Positions 1 to 9,859 of a DNA stretch of 64,000 bases are shown here, piece by piece. The notes beneath the pieces are model-generated. The model did not search any database, had not been told where the DNA came from, and saw only the letters and a program-made list of their open reading frames with translations. The position numbers and the translations under genes were made by a program. The first letter of the stretch is position 1. The number at the start of each line of letters is the position of its first letter. Origin of the DNA: Neostapfia colusana (lineage: Eukaryota > Streptophyta > Magnoliopsida > Poales > Poaceae); assembly GCA_030760725.1 (NCBI GenBank), contig JASWHV010000012.1:53971652-54035651 (forward strand), read 5' to 3'.

Positions 1-27
1 CTTTAGTACTGTGCTATCCCCACTGCA

Positions 28-39
28 GCTCTGATACCA
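28..39 (-). promoter_or_regulatory. tRNA-iMet primer-binding site of element A
   Basis: On the minus strand this reads TGGTATCAGAGC, the standard plant initiator-Met tRNA complement that primes minus-strand DNA synthesis. It lies three bases from the end of the LTR that starts at 43. Bases 1-27 are therefore the beginning of the internal leader of a minus-strand element whose body extends leftward out of the window. Confidence 0.9.
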
Positions 40-298
40 GGCTGTGGCGGACCGGAATCCGCTCATCCAGGATCGCAGAGGGTGGTGCCGCGCGATGCGA
101 CACCCGACAGCACACGTCATAAGAACATAATATATTACATGGGAAACAACTGAAACTGTACAAACAGGTACAAACTTCAGTTACAACTATTGTTTATGTT
201 ACACAGCGGAAGTCTACACTACACAACTCACGCCCGCCTATCTAGCAAAAGTTGTTTGCCCAGCCCTAGGGCAACCCACACTAGCTGCACTCCACAGC

Positions 299-2824
299 TC
301 AGCGCAGCGTGTACGGCTCCCACTCAGCCGTGGTCCCCGACGGAGGGTAACCCTCGCCGGTGGACTCGTACTCCGAGTCCGTGGGTGGCTCCTCACCTGA
401 AAAACACTTAAGCAGCAACCATGAGCACGAAGGCTCAGCAAGGCTTAACCGACTCACCTAAGCATGAAACTCTACATGAGGCATACCAAGGCATAGGTTA
501 GTAACATTTCAGCAAAATGACACGCCTACAAGTTCATCCTTAGTTCATCTTTTAGCAACAAGTTAACAGTTCATGAAATCTGAAATTTAGTAAGCAGTAT
601 TTGGTGGCACACATGTAGCAATACAATTATATCAATCAGCATCATTGAATCAACATATTTCATCCATTAGTCTACGTTACGACGCAGTGAACAAGCGGTA
701 CTCGTCACCGCGAGGGACGGCGAATCGACTCGATATACACCTGCAGGGAAAACCCAAAGAGCACGTCACGTACGCCCACCTGTGGAGCTGCACAGCACGC
801 TCACTCGATGTCGTACGGGACAACCTTTCACCCAACAGCCCGAACGTCGAACCGGTCGCACCAAAACGAGCAGGAGGTTCCCCACACGGAGCATCTCTCT
901 ATGCCCGTTGGCAGATTTCCACCTTGCTGCCCTCAACCTACACCTATAAATCGGTGTGCTATGCCTCGACGCCCGGAGGTTTAGGCTACATCGGTTTATC
1001 GGGGCCCATATATCCGATATGCCTTCGGTACGTTCAATACTTGTTCAGCAGGGCCGCACACGGATCGGTCCTCAATCGACACGAGCAGGGCCGCGCACAC
1101 AAGACTCTCTCTTGCTGCGCCCTAGCCCCTGCCTAGTCTCATTTTCATTACTAAAGTGATCTCCCATCACTCAACCGAACCCGTGTGTCCCAAGCCTATC
1201 TCGCGAGTAGATTCCAACTACTCAACTTGTACCAAAGTCCTATGACTTATTAAGCATAGCCGGTCGACTCGAGGTCTTAGACACTACCCTCACTCTTTTA
1301 GGAACCTTTGGTTATGCAAGTGGGGTTCCATTCATCCTACACCTAATGCACAATCATACTTCACATGACTCATGTAAACAAAAGAAGACTTATAAAAAGG
1401 TTAATGCAAACCGGGGCTTGCCTTGTTGCTGCTGGTCAGTAGTTAGTTCCTCGTCCGGAAGAAGGAAGTCCAGCACTTCCGGAGTCTCTTCTTCAACGGC
1501 TACACGTTAATGAAATACTACATGTTAATTTAGATGCAAATGTGAGTTTTAGAGTAAGACTTCTACTATTAGTTCTAATAACCAGCCTCTAACACCTGGA
1601 ACTTTGTTTAAGAATTTAAAGATGAACTGGTGTTGGTGGTTTGGCTTGGACTTAACCACATGGTTAAATGCTAAGTGGTTTTCCCCCCTTTTCCACATTA
1701 ATCCCTTAAGTGGTTAAACAGGACAGGGGTGATCTAGAGCTCCAATGGAGCTGAGAATTTTTGTGTGAGTTCCTTGTCACAAGAAAACTCTCTGGACCAA
1801 ACATTAGCACTTTTCATGGAGTGGTTCGCTCAGAATAATTCTCTTGGCAAATCAGCAAGGAAGAATTTATTCTGAGGTAATACCCCTGTTCATGCTCAAC
1901 TTAATGAACTACAATTTCAATTATAGCTCATAGAGTTTGCATGAATTTTCCTAACATTTTTGGGGTTAAGATTTACCCAGAACTGAATTTCCAAGTTTTG
2001 GAAATTCTCTGAAAATGTTTCTGTATTCAAAGGAACACAGCACCTTCCAATTTGAATTGCTCTGACCAAATCAACTCCAAATGGTCTGAAAATTTTACAT
2101 GGGTTTACTAATGTCCTAACGAACATTCTGGTAAAATTTGGGGATTTTTGGATGAACCAAACTCCCTCTAAAATTCTTTTGCTGAAAAGCTTTAAAGAAT
2201 TTTCCAGAATTAATTAATGGGTTTCATACAAATTGGTTTGTATATCTGGACAGAGCTAGGCAAGATGAATCCAACCCAATTTGAATCACTAAATTTGGAG
2301 CTTCCTAGCCAAGGTTATGGATTTCTAAAGTTTGAGCTAATCCCTGAATTATTTTCCTACAGAAAATCCCCTCCCGCGCTAAACCAGAGGCTGACAGCGG
2401 GGCCCGCCCATTTAAATTGAACTAACCGCGCGCTCGCGCGCGATTAACACAGGGGCTGACAGGTGGGGCCGCGCCCTTCGTCTACCTCCCGACGTCACCG
2501 CCCCGAGCCGCCGGAGCTCCGGCGAGGTCAGCGTTCCCGGCGATCTAGCTCACCGGAACCGACGAGACTCGCCGCCCCCACGTAATCTCGGGTGCTGAAC
2601 CCGCTGGACACCATGTCGCCGCCGGCTAACCGCCATAGCTCGCCGGCGACGAGCCCTATGCCTCTGTGCTACCTCGGCAACGTGTTCCCGCCCTTCTGAC
2701 CATCTTCTTCGTGCGCTAATCGCGTCGCCACACTCAGGGAAACATCAGGAAACTCGGCATGAGCTCTGTTGGGCCCTAAACGGCCGGCAACCCAGACCTC
2801 ACCGGCGACCCCCTCCTCCGCCAT
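299..2824 (-). CDS. LTR-embedded three-exon small acidic ORF (element A)
   Basis: Predicted exons on the minus strand are 2824-2803, 1499-1422 and 396-299, giving 66 codons including the stop. Exon 1 starts ATGGCGGAGG and ends G|GTGAGG in phase 1. Exon 2 is entered after GTGTAG, encodes the motif EEETPEVLDF and a Gln run, and ends CAAG|GCAAGC, a GC-type donor, again in phase 1. Exon 3 follows TTTTCAG, completes a Gly codon, is rich in Glu, Asp, Ser and Thr, and ends EWEPYTLR-stop. There is no recognised domain, signal peptide or membrane segment. The same exon order, phases and motifs recur in the LTRs of D and F and, more diverged, in S1, X and X2, which is the main evidence that it is coding. 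The product, if made, is about 7 kDa and strongly acidic. Function unknown; splicing is predicted, not observed. Confidence 0.5.
422..437 (-). other. Conserved TGAGC/GCTCA stem-loop before the last LTR exon (A)
   Basis: The RNA-sense strand reads CTTGCTGAGC, six loop bases, GCTCA. The 5-bp stem lies about 25 nt upstream of the acceptor of the terminal small-ORF exon. The same position holds a stem in every LTR in the window, with T-A replacing C-G in the S1/X group. Confidence 0.6.
1206..1232 (-). other. Conserved GAGTAG..CTACTC hairpin in LTR intron (A)
   Basis: On the minus strand GAGTAG and CTACTC flank a seven-base loop, preceded by GTACAAGTT and followed by GCGAG. Equivalent hairpins with different loops occur in F (14960-14981), D (41366-41388, 55131-55153) and B (25020-25043, 35654-35677), between the second and third small-ORF exons. 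Confidence 0.55.
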
Positions 2825-3200
2825 ACTGTCCTAAGGTGAACTTAGGGTTCCGGCGGTGATTTCCTTCCGGTTTTCGATCGAGAAGGGTCGCCAGAACCTC
2901 TAGATGCTCTCTCACAGCTCCGTTCGACCTCCCACCCACTAAGCTTCCCGAATTTCTGCTAAACCTAATCGGGTCCCGAAAGGAGCTACTCGTCCTAAAC
3001 GGGAAAATTCTCCGCGCACAAAGGTCGAACCTTGGAACGGTTTGCGCGGTGGTCTTGAGGACGAGCTAGCGCTTCACTTTCCTATGGAGGTCAAAGCCGG
3101 AAGATGATCACAGCTGGGGTGGCATACGATCGGAGCTCGGGCGACTAGGCTGCTGGTTACGGAACTCGCGAAAATCAGTAACTCGCCGGCGGTCTCGGGC

Positions 3201-3208
3201 CTTTTATA
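3201..3208 (-). promoter_or_regulatory. TATA box of LTR A
   Basis: TATAAAAG on the minus strand (CCTATAAAAGGCCC in context) lies at the junction of AT-rich U3 and the GC-rich leader, the expected place for the RNA polymerase II promoter of a plant LTR. Confidence 0.7.
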
Positions 3209-4179
3209 GGCCCCTGAGGCCAGTGGAGAGCGTGACACCTGCTGTGCCACCTCCTCTGCCGAAGCAAGAGCTGGCCGGCCGAGGTGGTCGGGCGCCGACG
3301 CTGGCTGCAGCTGGCTAGCGCGCTCGGTCGAGGAAGTCGGCTGAGGAGACTTCTGTGCTAAGGCTACTGACCAGTGGGCCTCCCCTCTAACTCTTTTGTT
3401 TTTTCCAATTTTCTGAATTCTGTTGTGCCAAAATATCCTCAGCTACTCACAATTTAATGTGAGACTTAGTCACCAAGTCTTTGTTTGAATTTGAATTCTC
3501 AAATTCAAACTTTGTTTGGTTAAATTTGCTTCATATTTAAACTGAAATTCAAATTCAGTTTTGAATTCTTGCAAATTTAGCTCTTGACAAGATGAGCTCC
3601 AATGGAGATGAAATTTGGTGGGTTTACTCAGAAAAATGTGCTGAGTATAGATGTGGAGCTAACTTTTGAATTTGGGTGATGAAAGTTGCTGCAATTTGAA
3701 TTTACATTCAAATTGGCCTCTTTTTGAAATAACCCAAAAGTGCCTCAAAAAGTGTTGAATTTGCATGAGCTTTGGACTGAACCTTCCCAAGACTTTTTAA
3801 ATTCTAGGGGTGAGCTCAACCTCTCATGTTCATGTGTAGAAACCCTACTTTGTGAAAGTGAAGGCTTTCCCCTCTAATCATTCTTTTGATGGAGGTTACA
3901 TGCTCTTCACAATATTTCCTAAGATTTCCACAATAAAAACTGTGGTGTTGTCAGGTGAAGAAAAAGTTTTTGCAAGTCCCTTTTCTTGGGCTTTTACAGT
4001 TTCCCCCTTAAGGGATGCGGCCAAGGGGTCCTCCCCCTTAATTGGTGCGGCCAATTTGGGGAAAATTCCTCCCAAATGTGGGAAAATACCCCTTTTCTGG
4101 AAATTGGGGAATTTGGAAAATTTGGGGAAAATTTGGGGAAAATACAGAATGGCTCATTTTAGCTATCTTTTTCCCATTC

Positions 4180-4545
4180 CTCACCATTTCTACGTCACTT
4201 GTTCCATTTCTACATTCCCCTCTCCATTTTTATGTCACATTCTCCATTTCTACATTCCCCTCTCCATTTTTATGTCCCATTCTCCATTTCTACATTCCCC
4301 TCTCCATTTCTATGCCCCATTCTCCATTTCTATATTCCCTTCCTCATTTCTATGCCCCATTCTCCAGTTCTATATTTCTTTCTCCATTTCTGTGGTTCTT
4401 CCGCCATTTCTATGGTTCCTTCCTCCATTTCTATGGTTCTTTCTCCATTTCTATGGTTCTTTCTCCATTTCTATGGTTCTTTCTCCATTTCTATGGTTCA
4501 TTCTCCATTTCTATAGTTCTTCCTCCAATTCTAGTTCTTTTACAA
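4180..4545. repeat. 20-bp pyrimidine-rich tandem array in U3 of LTR A
   Basis: About 18 head-to-tail copies of a 20-bp unit, plus-strand consensus near TCTCCATTTCTATGGTTCTT. In the left half two unit variants (ending ACATTCCCC and ATGTCCCAT) alternate, making a 40-bp higher-order repeat; the right half is nearly uniform. Long reading frames across it in several frames are a by-product of a period without stop codons. A single unit of the same type survives at the start of X (23690-23715). Confidence 0.85.
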
Positions 4546-4602
4546 TGCTTCGCTTCATGAAAAATGTATGCAATGCATGGTAATGAATTGGAGGGTGTTA
4601 CA

Positions 4603-6419
4603 ATGCGTCAAGTTACGCTGATACGGAGGAGAATAAGCGGGAGAGCTTCTTCAGGGGTCTTCACCCCAAAATGAAGGACAAGCTTGCGCAGGTCAACCGT
4701 GGCACGTTTAAAAATCTCGTTAACGTCACAATTGTTCAAGAGGACACTGGTCGCGAGCTGACCACCGAAAAGCAAAAGAGGAGCGCCCCACCGGGCAGCG
4801 GGGGAAATACTCCCCAGAAATACAGGTACTGATCACCATCTGGTAAGAGGTGGCAACAATCAGCGCGAGCACCAATTTTTCGTGGTAGGCAGTTTAGTAC
4901 CCCCGATATTACGACCACCACTGCCACAACAGCAACAGAAACAACAAAGGAGGTTTCCGCATGCATATCCCCAACCACAACATGCACCCAGGGTCCATCC
5001 CCAAATCAGCGGGGGACCAACCAACTACACGTGCTTCACATGTATCCTTGTTGGTCATTTTTCAAGGGAGTTTCCGTAGAAGAAACAAGGCGGCGGACAA
5101 TCAACGTCGTGGGGGCCAATCAGCCCCGACCCCTAGTTAAGAGGGCAGGCCAGAAGCCCAGCAACGTCCACCACCTTGCCATCGAGGACGTACCAGAAGG
5201 AGACCCCGTACTTGCGGGGACATTCACTCTCTTTGAACGCCCTGTTGTCATTCTATTTGATTCCGGTGCCACCCACAGTTTCATTAGAAAGTTATATGTG
5301 GTCAAGCACCAATTATCGATATTTCCAACGGGATGTCCGTATGTGATCTGCTCACCAGGAGGCCAGATAGAAGCTAATAGAATGGTTCCAAAAGCACCAT
5401 TGTGCTTGGGTGGAAAAATATATCCAACCACCCTTATTCTTTTAGAGGGGCAAAAGCTAGATATCATCTTGGGAATGTCGTGGTTGCATTACCATGGAGC
5501 GGTTCTCAACAGTGGTCTTCGAACCGTTTACCTTGATTCTCCGCTGCATAGTCCACATTTACTCATTCACAGCACTACTCAAGAAGTGGCAGCAACATAT
5601 CATTTGGAGTCTATCATGCTGGAAGACATTCTAGTGATCCGTGAGTCTCCCGATGTATTTCCTGATTATCTACTGGACATCCCGCCCGAACGGGATGTTG
5701 AGTTCAAGATTTAACTAGCACTGGGAACTACACCAATTTCTCGAAGGCTGTTTAATCGGGAACTAGCGGTTCTCGAAGGATGACCTTATGAGGAAGTGTT
5801 TCATCGGGTTAAGTTCATCGTCATGGGATGCTCAGCGTTGTTCGTAAAGAAGAAGGACGGGACATTGAGAATATGTGTAGGTTATCGTACACTCAATGCT
5901 GTTACTATCAATACTACCTCGCATCGACATTCTATTCGATCAATTAGTGGGTTCTAAGGTGTTCTGGAAGATGGACCTTCGGTACGGATATCATAAATTA
6001 AAATACGGGCAGAAGATGTACCGAAGACAGCATTCTCGACGAGATACGGATTATATGAATTTATCGTTATGTCTTTTGGTCTCACCAATGCTCCAACTCA
6101 CTTCATGTATCTCATGAATCCAGTAATCATGCCAGAGTTGGACAAGTTCATTGTGATGTTCATCGACGACATTTTAGTTTATTCCAAGTCAGAGGAAGAA
6201 CATGTCGAACATGTGCATATCATGCTCCAACGATTGCGAGACCACAAGCTTTATGCCAAGTTCAGCAAATTCGAGTTTTGGATCAAACAAGTTCCATTTC
6301 TCGGGCACATTATTTCAGTAGAGGGTATTGCTGTTGATCAAAGAAAAATTGAGCAAGTGCTGAAATGGAAGTCCCCAAAGTCCGTCCACAAAATCCGCAG
6401 CTTCTTAGGTTTAGCTGGA
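4603..6419 (+). pseudogene. gag 3' part, protease and RT of element F
   Basis: Coding resumes at 4603 within the gag capsid C-terminal region (GLHPKMKDKL motif). The zinc knuckle near 5030-5080 is broken: CFTC is present but the last Cys is Phe. The aspartic protease is at about 5150-5500 with active site LFDSGATHSF. It runs through the linker PPERDVEFKI to a stop at 5712. RT follows in shifted frames (5896-6420) with MFIDDILVYS, so the catalytic Asp pair is kept, and ends FLGLAGYY at the S1 insertion. At least three frameshifts and several stops make it non-functional. It shares roughly the same domain boundaries as the D and B pol regions. Confidence 0.85.
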
Positions 6420-6654
6420 TATTATGTAACACCCCAAAATCTGCTAAAGAGGGGAATTTAAAAATTTTTGGACGTATTGCATGTGGTGCAAAAAATTCAA
6501 ATTTAAATTGGAATTCAAATTCAAATCAAAACAGAAAAGAAAAGGAAAAAGAAAAGAAAAAGAAAAACCCCACCGGCCAGTGGGCCGAAACCCACCAGCC
6601 GACCCACTACTCCCCCGCGCCAGCCCACAACCGCACGCCCTCTCTTCCTCTCAC

Positions 6655-6677
6655 TGACACGCGGGGCCCGCGTGTCA
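6655..6677. promoter_or_regulatory. Perfect 11-bp palindrome in U3 of S1
   Basis: TGACACGCGGG, one central G, then its exact reverse complement, 144 bp upstream of the S1 TATA box. It is a doubled version of the GGGNCCCRCRTGTCA motif found in the U3 of D, F and B. A role as a transcription-factor site is inference. Confidence 0.5.
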
Positions 6678-6820
6678 TCCCTCACCTCCCACGCGCCCCC
6701 AACGGCCGGACTCTTCCCCACGCTCGATCTCAACGAACTCCGGAAACCCGCGCCCCAAGCCCAAATTCTGGTCCCGGACGTCTCAAACTCGATCCCAACA
6801 GACCGCCGCCCTCCCTCGCC

Positions 6821-6828
6821 TATATAAA
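6821..6828 (+). promoter_or_regulatory. TATA box of S1
   Basis: TATATAAA preceded by CTCCCTCGCC and followed by a pyrimidine-rich stretch including a C10-type run. It is the best TATA match in the LTR and fixes its sense strand as plus. Confidence 0.75.
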
Positions 6829-9053
6829 CGCTGACAATTGCCCTGTTTCTCCCCCCCCCCCCCCGATCGGCCATTCTTCTCTCCGGTGAGAACCGAAGAT
6901 TCAATCCCCGTTTTCCTTCGATCATTGCTCGGATTATCTGATCTAACGCGCTGATTGTGCTCCACCGCCCCCAGGGAGCCCTGCACGTGAAGGAAACGAC
7001 AAGTTTCGCACCCTAGCATCTGTTTCGACGTGCACCGAAGATCGTCGCCGTTGAAGCTCGCCGCCGACCGATTTCCAGGACCTCCGAGTGCTGGAAAACC
7101 CCTCTGTGAGCATCCCCTACCCCTCCGCAGCCGATCCATGCAAAAAGATGCGAGTTCTAACGTGTAGCGGCAAAAGCCGAGGCTGCGCCGGCGAGATCGC
7201 CACCCCCGCCGCTGCGCGCCGCCGCGCGCGCAGGTTGGCTCCGGCCAGGGCGACGTGGGCACTTGAGGGCCGTCTATTTTAGATCGCACGGTAGAATTAA
7301 AACCCGCGCGTACCGGTTCGATGATCTAATCTGAGCCGTCCACTTTAAATCGGACGGTCCACATCAGCCCCGCGTTATAGAGGCCGGGATTTTTACGCGC
7401 TACCCCCTGGGGATCTCGGAAAACATGAGCTAGCCCCGAAAACTTCTGATCTAGCCCCTGGAACTTCAGAAATTCATGTAAATTCATTTAAAAATCAGTT
7501 TTAGCCCCTAGACTTAATAAAAAATAGGAAAACCCCTCTGTTATGTGTAGTTAGACCCCTCGAAATTTATGAAATAATAAATTAGACCCTGAAGTAAGGT
7601 GGATGTACCTTTTTGACCCTATGTGATATTAAATTCAGAAATTTGAATATGTGATTAGGATTTAAATTTAAAAAGGTGAGGCAAACACATTGTAAATTCA
7701 AATTTAAACTCTCCTAACACTTGGAAAACTTTAGAATGAGTTAAAAATAGATTTTAAGCTGAAATGAATCTGTCTAATTGATTGTTCACATTTATTAGTT
7801 ATAGGGACACATTTTTAGGTTAGGAAATAATTCTGAAAATTGGTAAAATAAATTTAAATTAGTTCACATCAGAGGAGAAGTTCAAAAATATATTATTTAA
7901 AATTTTAGATCAGAACCTATTCTGTTTAGATGATATGCCCTACTATTTAATATTAAAACTCACTTTTAGGCATAGAAAATAAATCTGGAAAATATAGGAA
8001 AATAGGTATGCATAACTAGAAAATGATAAATGAAGTCTCCAAATCCAAAGACTTCAGTTTAGGATTTGGTAGAAGATCTGAAAACCCATTTGGAGTAGGA
8101 AATTACCTTCCATACAAACTTGGTAGCTAAAGAGTGTATTAAAGAGTTTGTTTAAATTGGAAATTCATATATAGTGTGCAAACAGAAATCTGAATACAAA
8201 AGTTAAAAATCATATACATATGCTTAAAAGTGCATGTAGGCCAAAAATCAACACATCTAGGATAACCACAACACTTAGTAATGTGAATGACTTTCATAGG
8301 TATGTATGTGTGGTTTGTATGAAGTAAAAGTGTGAACTATGTCTTATGGATTGTTGTTTTCTTTTGCTATGTGTATTGGCATGAGTAGAACCTGCCCCAG
8401 AGCAAGTTCTCCCCTTCCAAGACCAAGACTTTCCATTCCCAGAGTAGCAGGAAGAAGGCAAATGTCCTTGACCACTTTGATCCTATGCTAGGATGTGTAG
8501 ATAGAATTATTTGCATTATCAATTGAAATATGAAACCCATGCTAGGAAGTTTTACCTAGAATTGCATTACCTTGTTTCCTTGTAGCTTGGGTTGGGATTT
8601 ATTTTATCATGTCATTTATTTATATGCTTATGCTTAGCCATGCTTAGGATGGGATAACTGGGATATGAGGTGATCAATTTATTTACCTTACTCTTGAATG
8701 AGATATTATGAGTTATGTAGAGGTAGGGATCGAGGCAAGTTGGATGATTTGGTTGGTGCTGGGTGCACGAGACTCCGGTTTGTGTTTAGTACTTGCCTGG
8801 ATCCTAAGGACCGGTTCATGGAGCATGTAACCTGGCTTTACGATGCCAACCACATGCTGAGATGGGGCAGCTTGGCCAATTAATTAGGTGTATCCCCGGC
8901 GTAGTATGGGTGTGTTGGATGGTGCGGGAAATAGGTGGCAGCTGGACTACCGTATGAACTGCAAGGCTCCAGAGGGGGCCACTGCACCAGGGTTGGAGCC
9001 TCTTGTATGCTGTTAGGGGTGAAACCTCAGTGGGCCCACGCTCGTCGGGAATC

Positions 9054-9065
9054 CCTTTGTAAAGG
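9054..9065 (+). other. CCTTTGTAAAGG mini-palindrome in S1 intron
   Basis: A 12-bp inverted repeat within a block shared with X (40201-40212) and X2 (50620-50631), 20-35 nt downstream of the shared GTGAAACCTCAGTG. It lies between the second and third small-ORF exons. Confidence 0.45.
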
Positions 9066-9499
9066 CTTCATAGAGATCTCCTGGCTACACACCTGGGAAG
9101 TGTGAATGTGGTTCGTAGCCACTGGCATAATGGAGGTTCTTTTAGTCCACCCGGCAACGGGGGATGAAATCACTACATGTGGGTACAGTGGTGCAAACTC
9201 TGCAGAGTCAAAACTGTCATGACAGCCGTGCTCACAGTCAAGAGCGGCTTGGACTTATTCATGGTTAGAGGATGATGGATTTGGAAGTTGAGGATGTTAA
9301 GCAGGAAGCTTAACATTGGAGATGAGACTATGTTTATTTAATAATGATGATGGGTTGAGGGATTGGGAACCATTTCACCTGTGTAGTAATACAGGTGCTT
9401 AATAAGCTAAGGTGATAGGTATTAATTGCATAGTGCTTTAACCATGAGTTCAACCTCTCCTTGCTCTGGCCATGCATGACATAACTTTCCCACACTTGC

Positions 9500-9518
9500 T
9501 GAGTACCAACGGTACTCA
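9500..9518 (+). other. Conserved TGAGTAC/GTACTCA stem-loop (S1)
   Basis: A 7-bp stem with a five-base loop after ACTTGC, about 40 nt upstream of the terminal exon acceptor. It occupies the position of TGAGC/GCTCA in A, B, D and F; the fifth pair is T-A here and C-G there, a compensatory change. Confidence 0.6.
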
Positions 9519-9859
9519 ACCTTGCATATTTGTTGGTTTAAATTGCTGCTCAAGTCAAGGGGATGATGTGGCGTTCAATGACCAAGACTTCGGACCCGAA
9601 GAAGGGTTTTGGGTCCATGGAGTCCCCCGGGCAACGCCTTTGACGGAGCCCACAAGAATAATATTCCACTGCTATTTTATTTACATGTTATGAACTTATT
9701 ATCGTCCATTGAGACGTATGCGTTGTAAGACATATTTATATTCGACATCTTGCTTGTAATAAATGATGCTTCACTATTTGCCATCACATGTATTAGAAAA
9801 TGATCCTGGCATACATGTGATATTCACTCGGTTGTTCATCGGAGAAACCGGGTGTGACA

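Larger units (their letters stand above)
43..4602 (-). mobile_element. 5' LTR of gypsy element A
   Basis: This is a 4.56 kb LTR in minus orientation. Read on the minus strand it begins TGTAACACCC at 4602 and ends GTCCGCCACA at 43, followed by the primer-binding site. It interrupts the gag of element F: F coding sequence starts immediately at 4603, and the 5 bp that should be duplicated there are ATGCG (the partner copy is outside the window). From U3 onward it holds an array of 20-bp repeats, a TATA box near 3205, a GC-rich leader (about 2400-3200), a three-exon small reading frame (2824 to 299), and conserved hairpins at 1206-1232 and 422-437. With its LTR length, TG..CA ends and iMet primer site it resembles Del/Tekay-type chromoviruses; that lineage is an inference because no pol of A is visible. 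Confidence 0.85.
8386..9693 (+). pseudogene. LTR-embedded small acidic ORF, last two exons (S1)
   Basis: Exon 2 is 8386-8457, entered in phase 1 after CATGAG. It encodes an acidic/Gln-rich stretch (EPAPEQVLPF) and ends GAAG|GCAAAT, a GC donor in phase 1. One in-frame TAG (8443-8445) probably replaces CAG. Exon 3 is 9560-9693, entered after TCAAG, begins with the bases completing Gly, then DDVAFNDQDFGPEEGF, and ends at TGA 9691-9693. Lengths 72 and 134 keep the frame. The ATG exon was not found. The same organisation is seen in A, D, F, X and X2; function unknown. Confidence 0.45.
6425..9859 (+). mobile_element. Solo LTR S1 in pol of F
   Basis: A 3435-bp solo LTR, TGTAACACCC at 6425 to GGTGTGACA at 9859, flanked by perfect 5-bp duplications TATTA (6420-6424 and 9860-9864). 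Removing it and one TATTA rejoins the F reading frame at GYY. It has no internal coding region, so it is the product of LTR-LTR recombination. It contains a palindrome, TATA box, GC-rich leader (about 6600-7300), an AT-rich stretch, the two downstream small-ORF exons, and conserved stem-loops. Its downstream half (8380-9859) is homologous to X and X2, its 5' end less so. Confidence 0.92.

Noticed and set aside
3852..4583. Open frames of 100-243 codons in all three plus frames
   Set aside because: They run through the 20-bp tandem array, whose unit lacks stop codons; Phe/Ser/His/Pro repeats reflect the DNA period.
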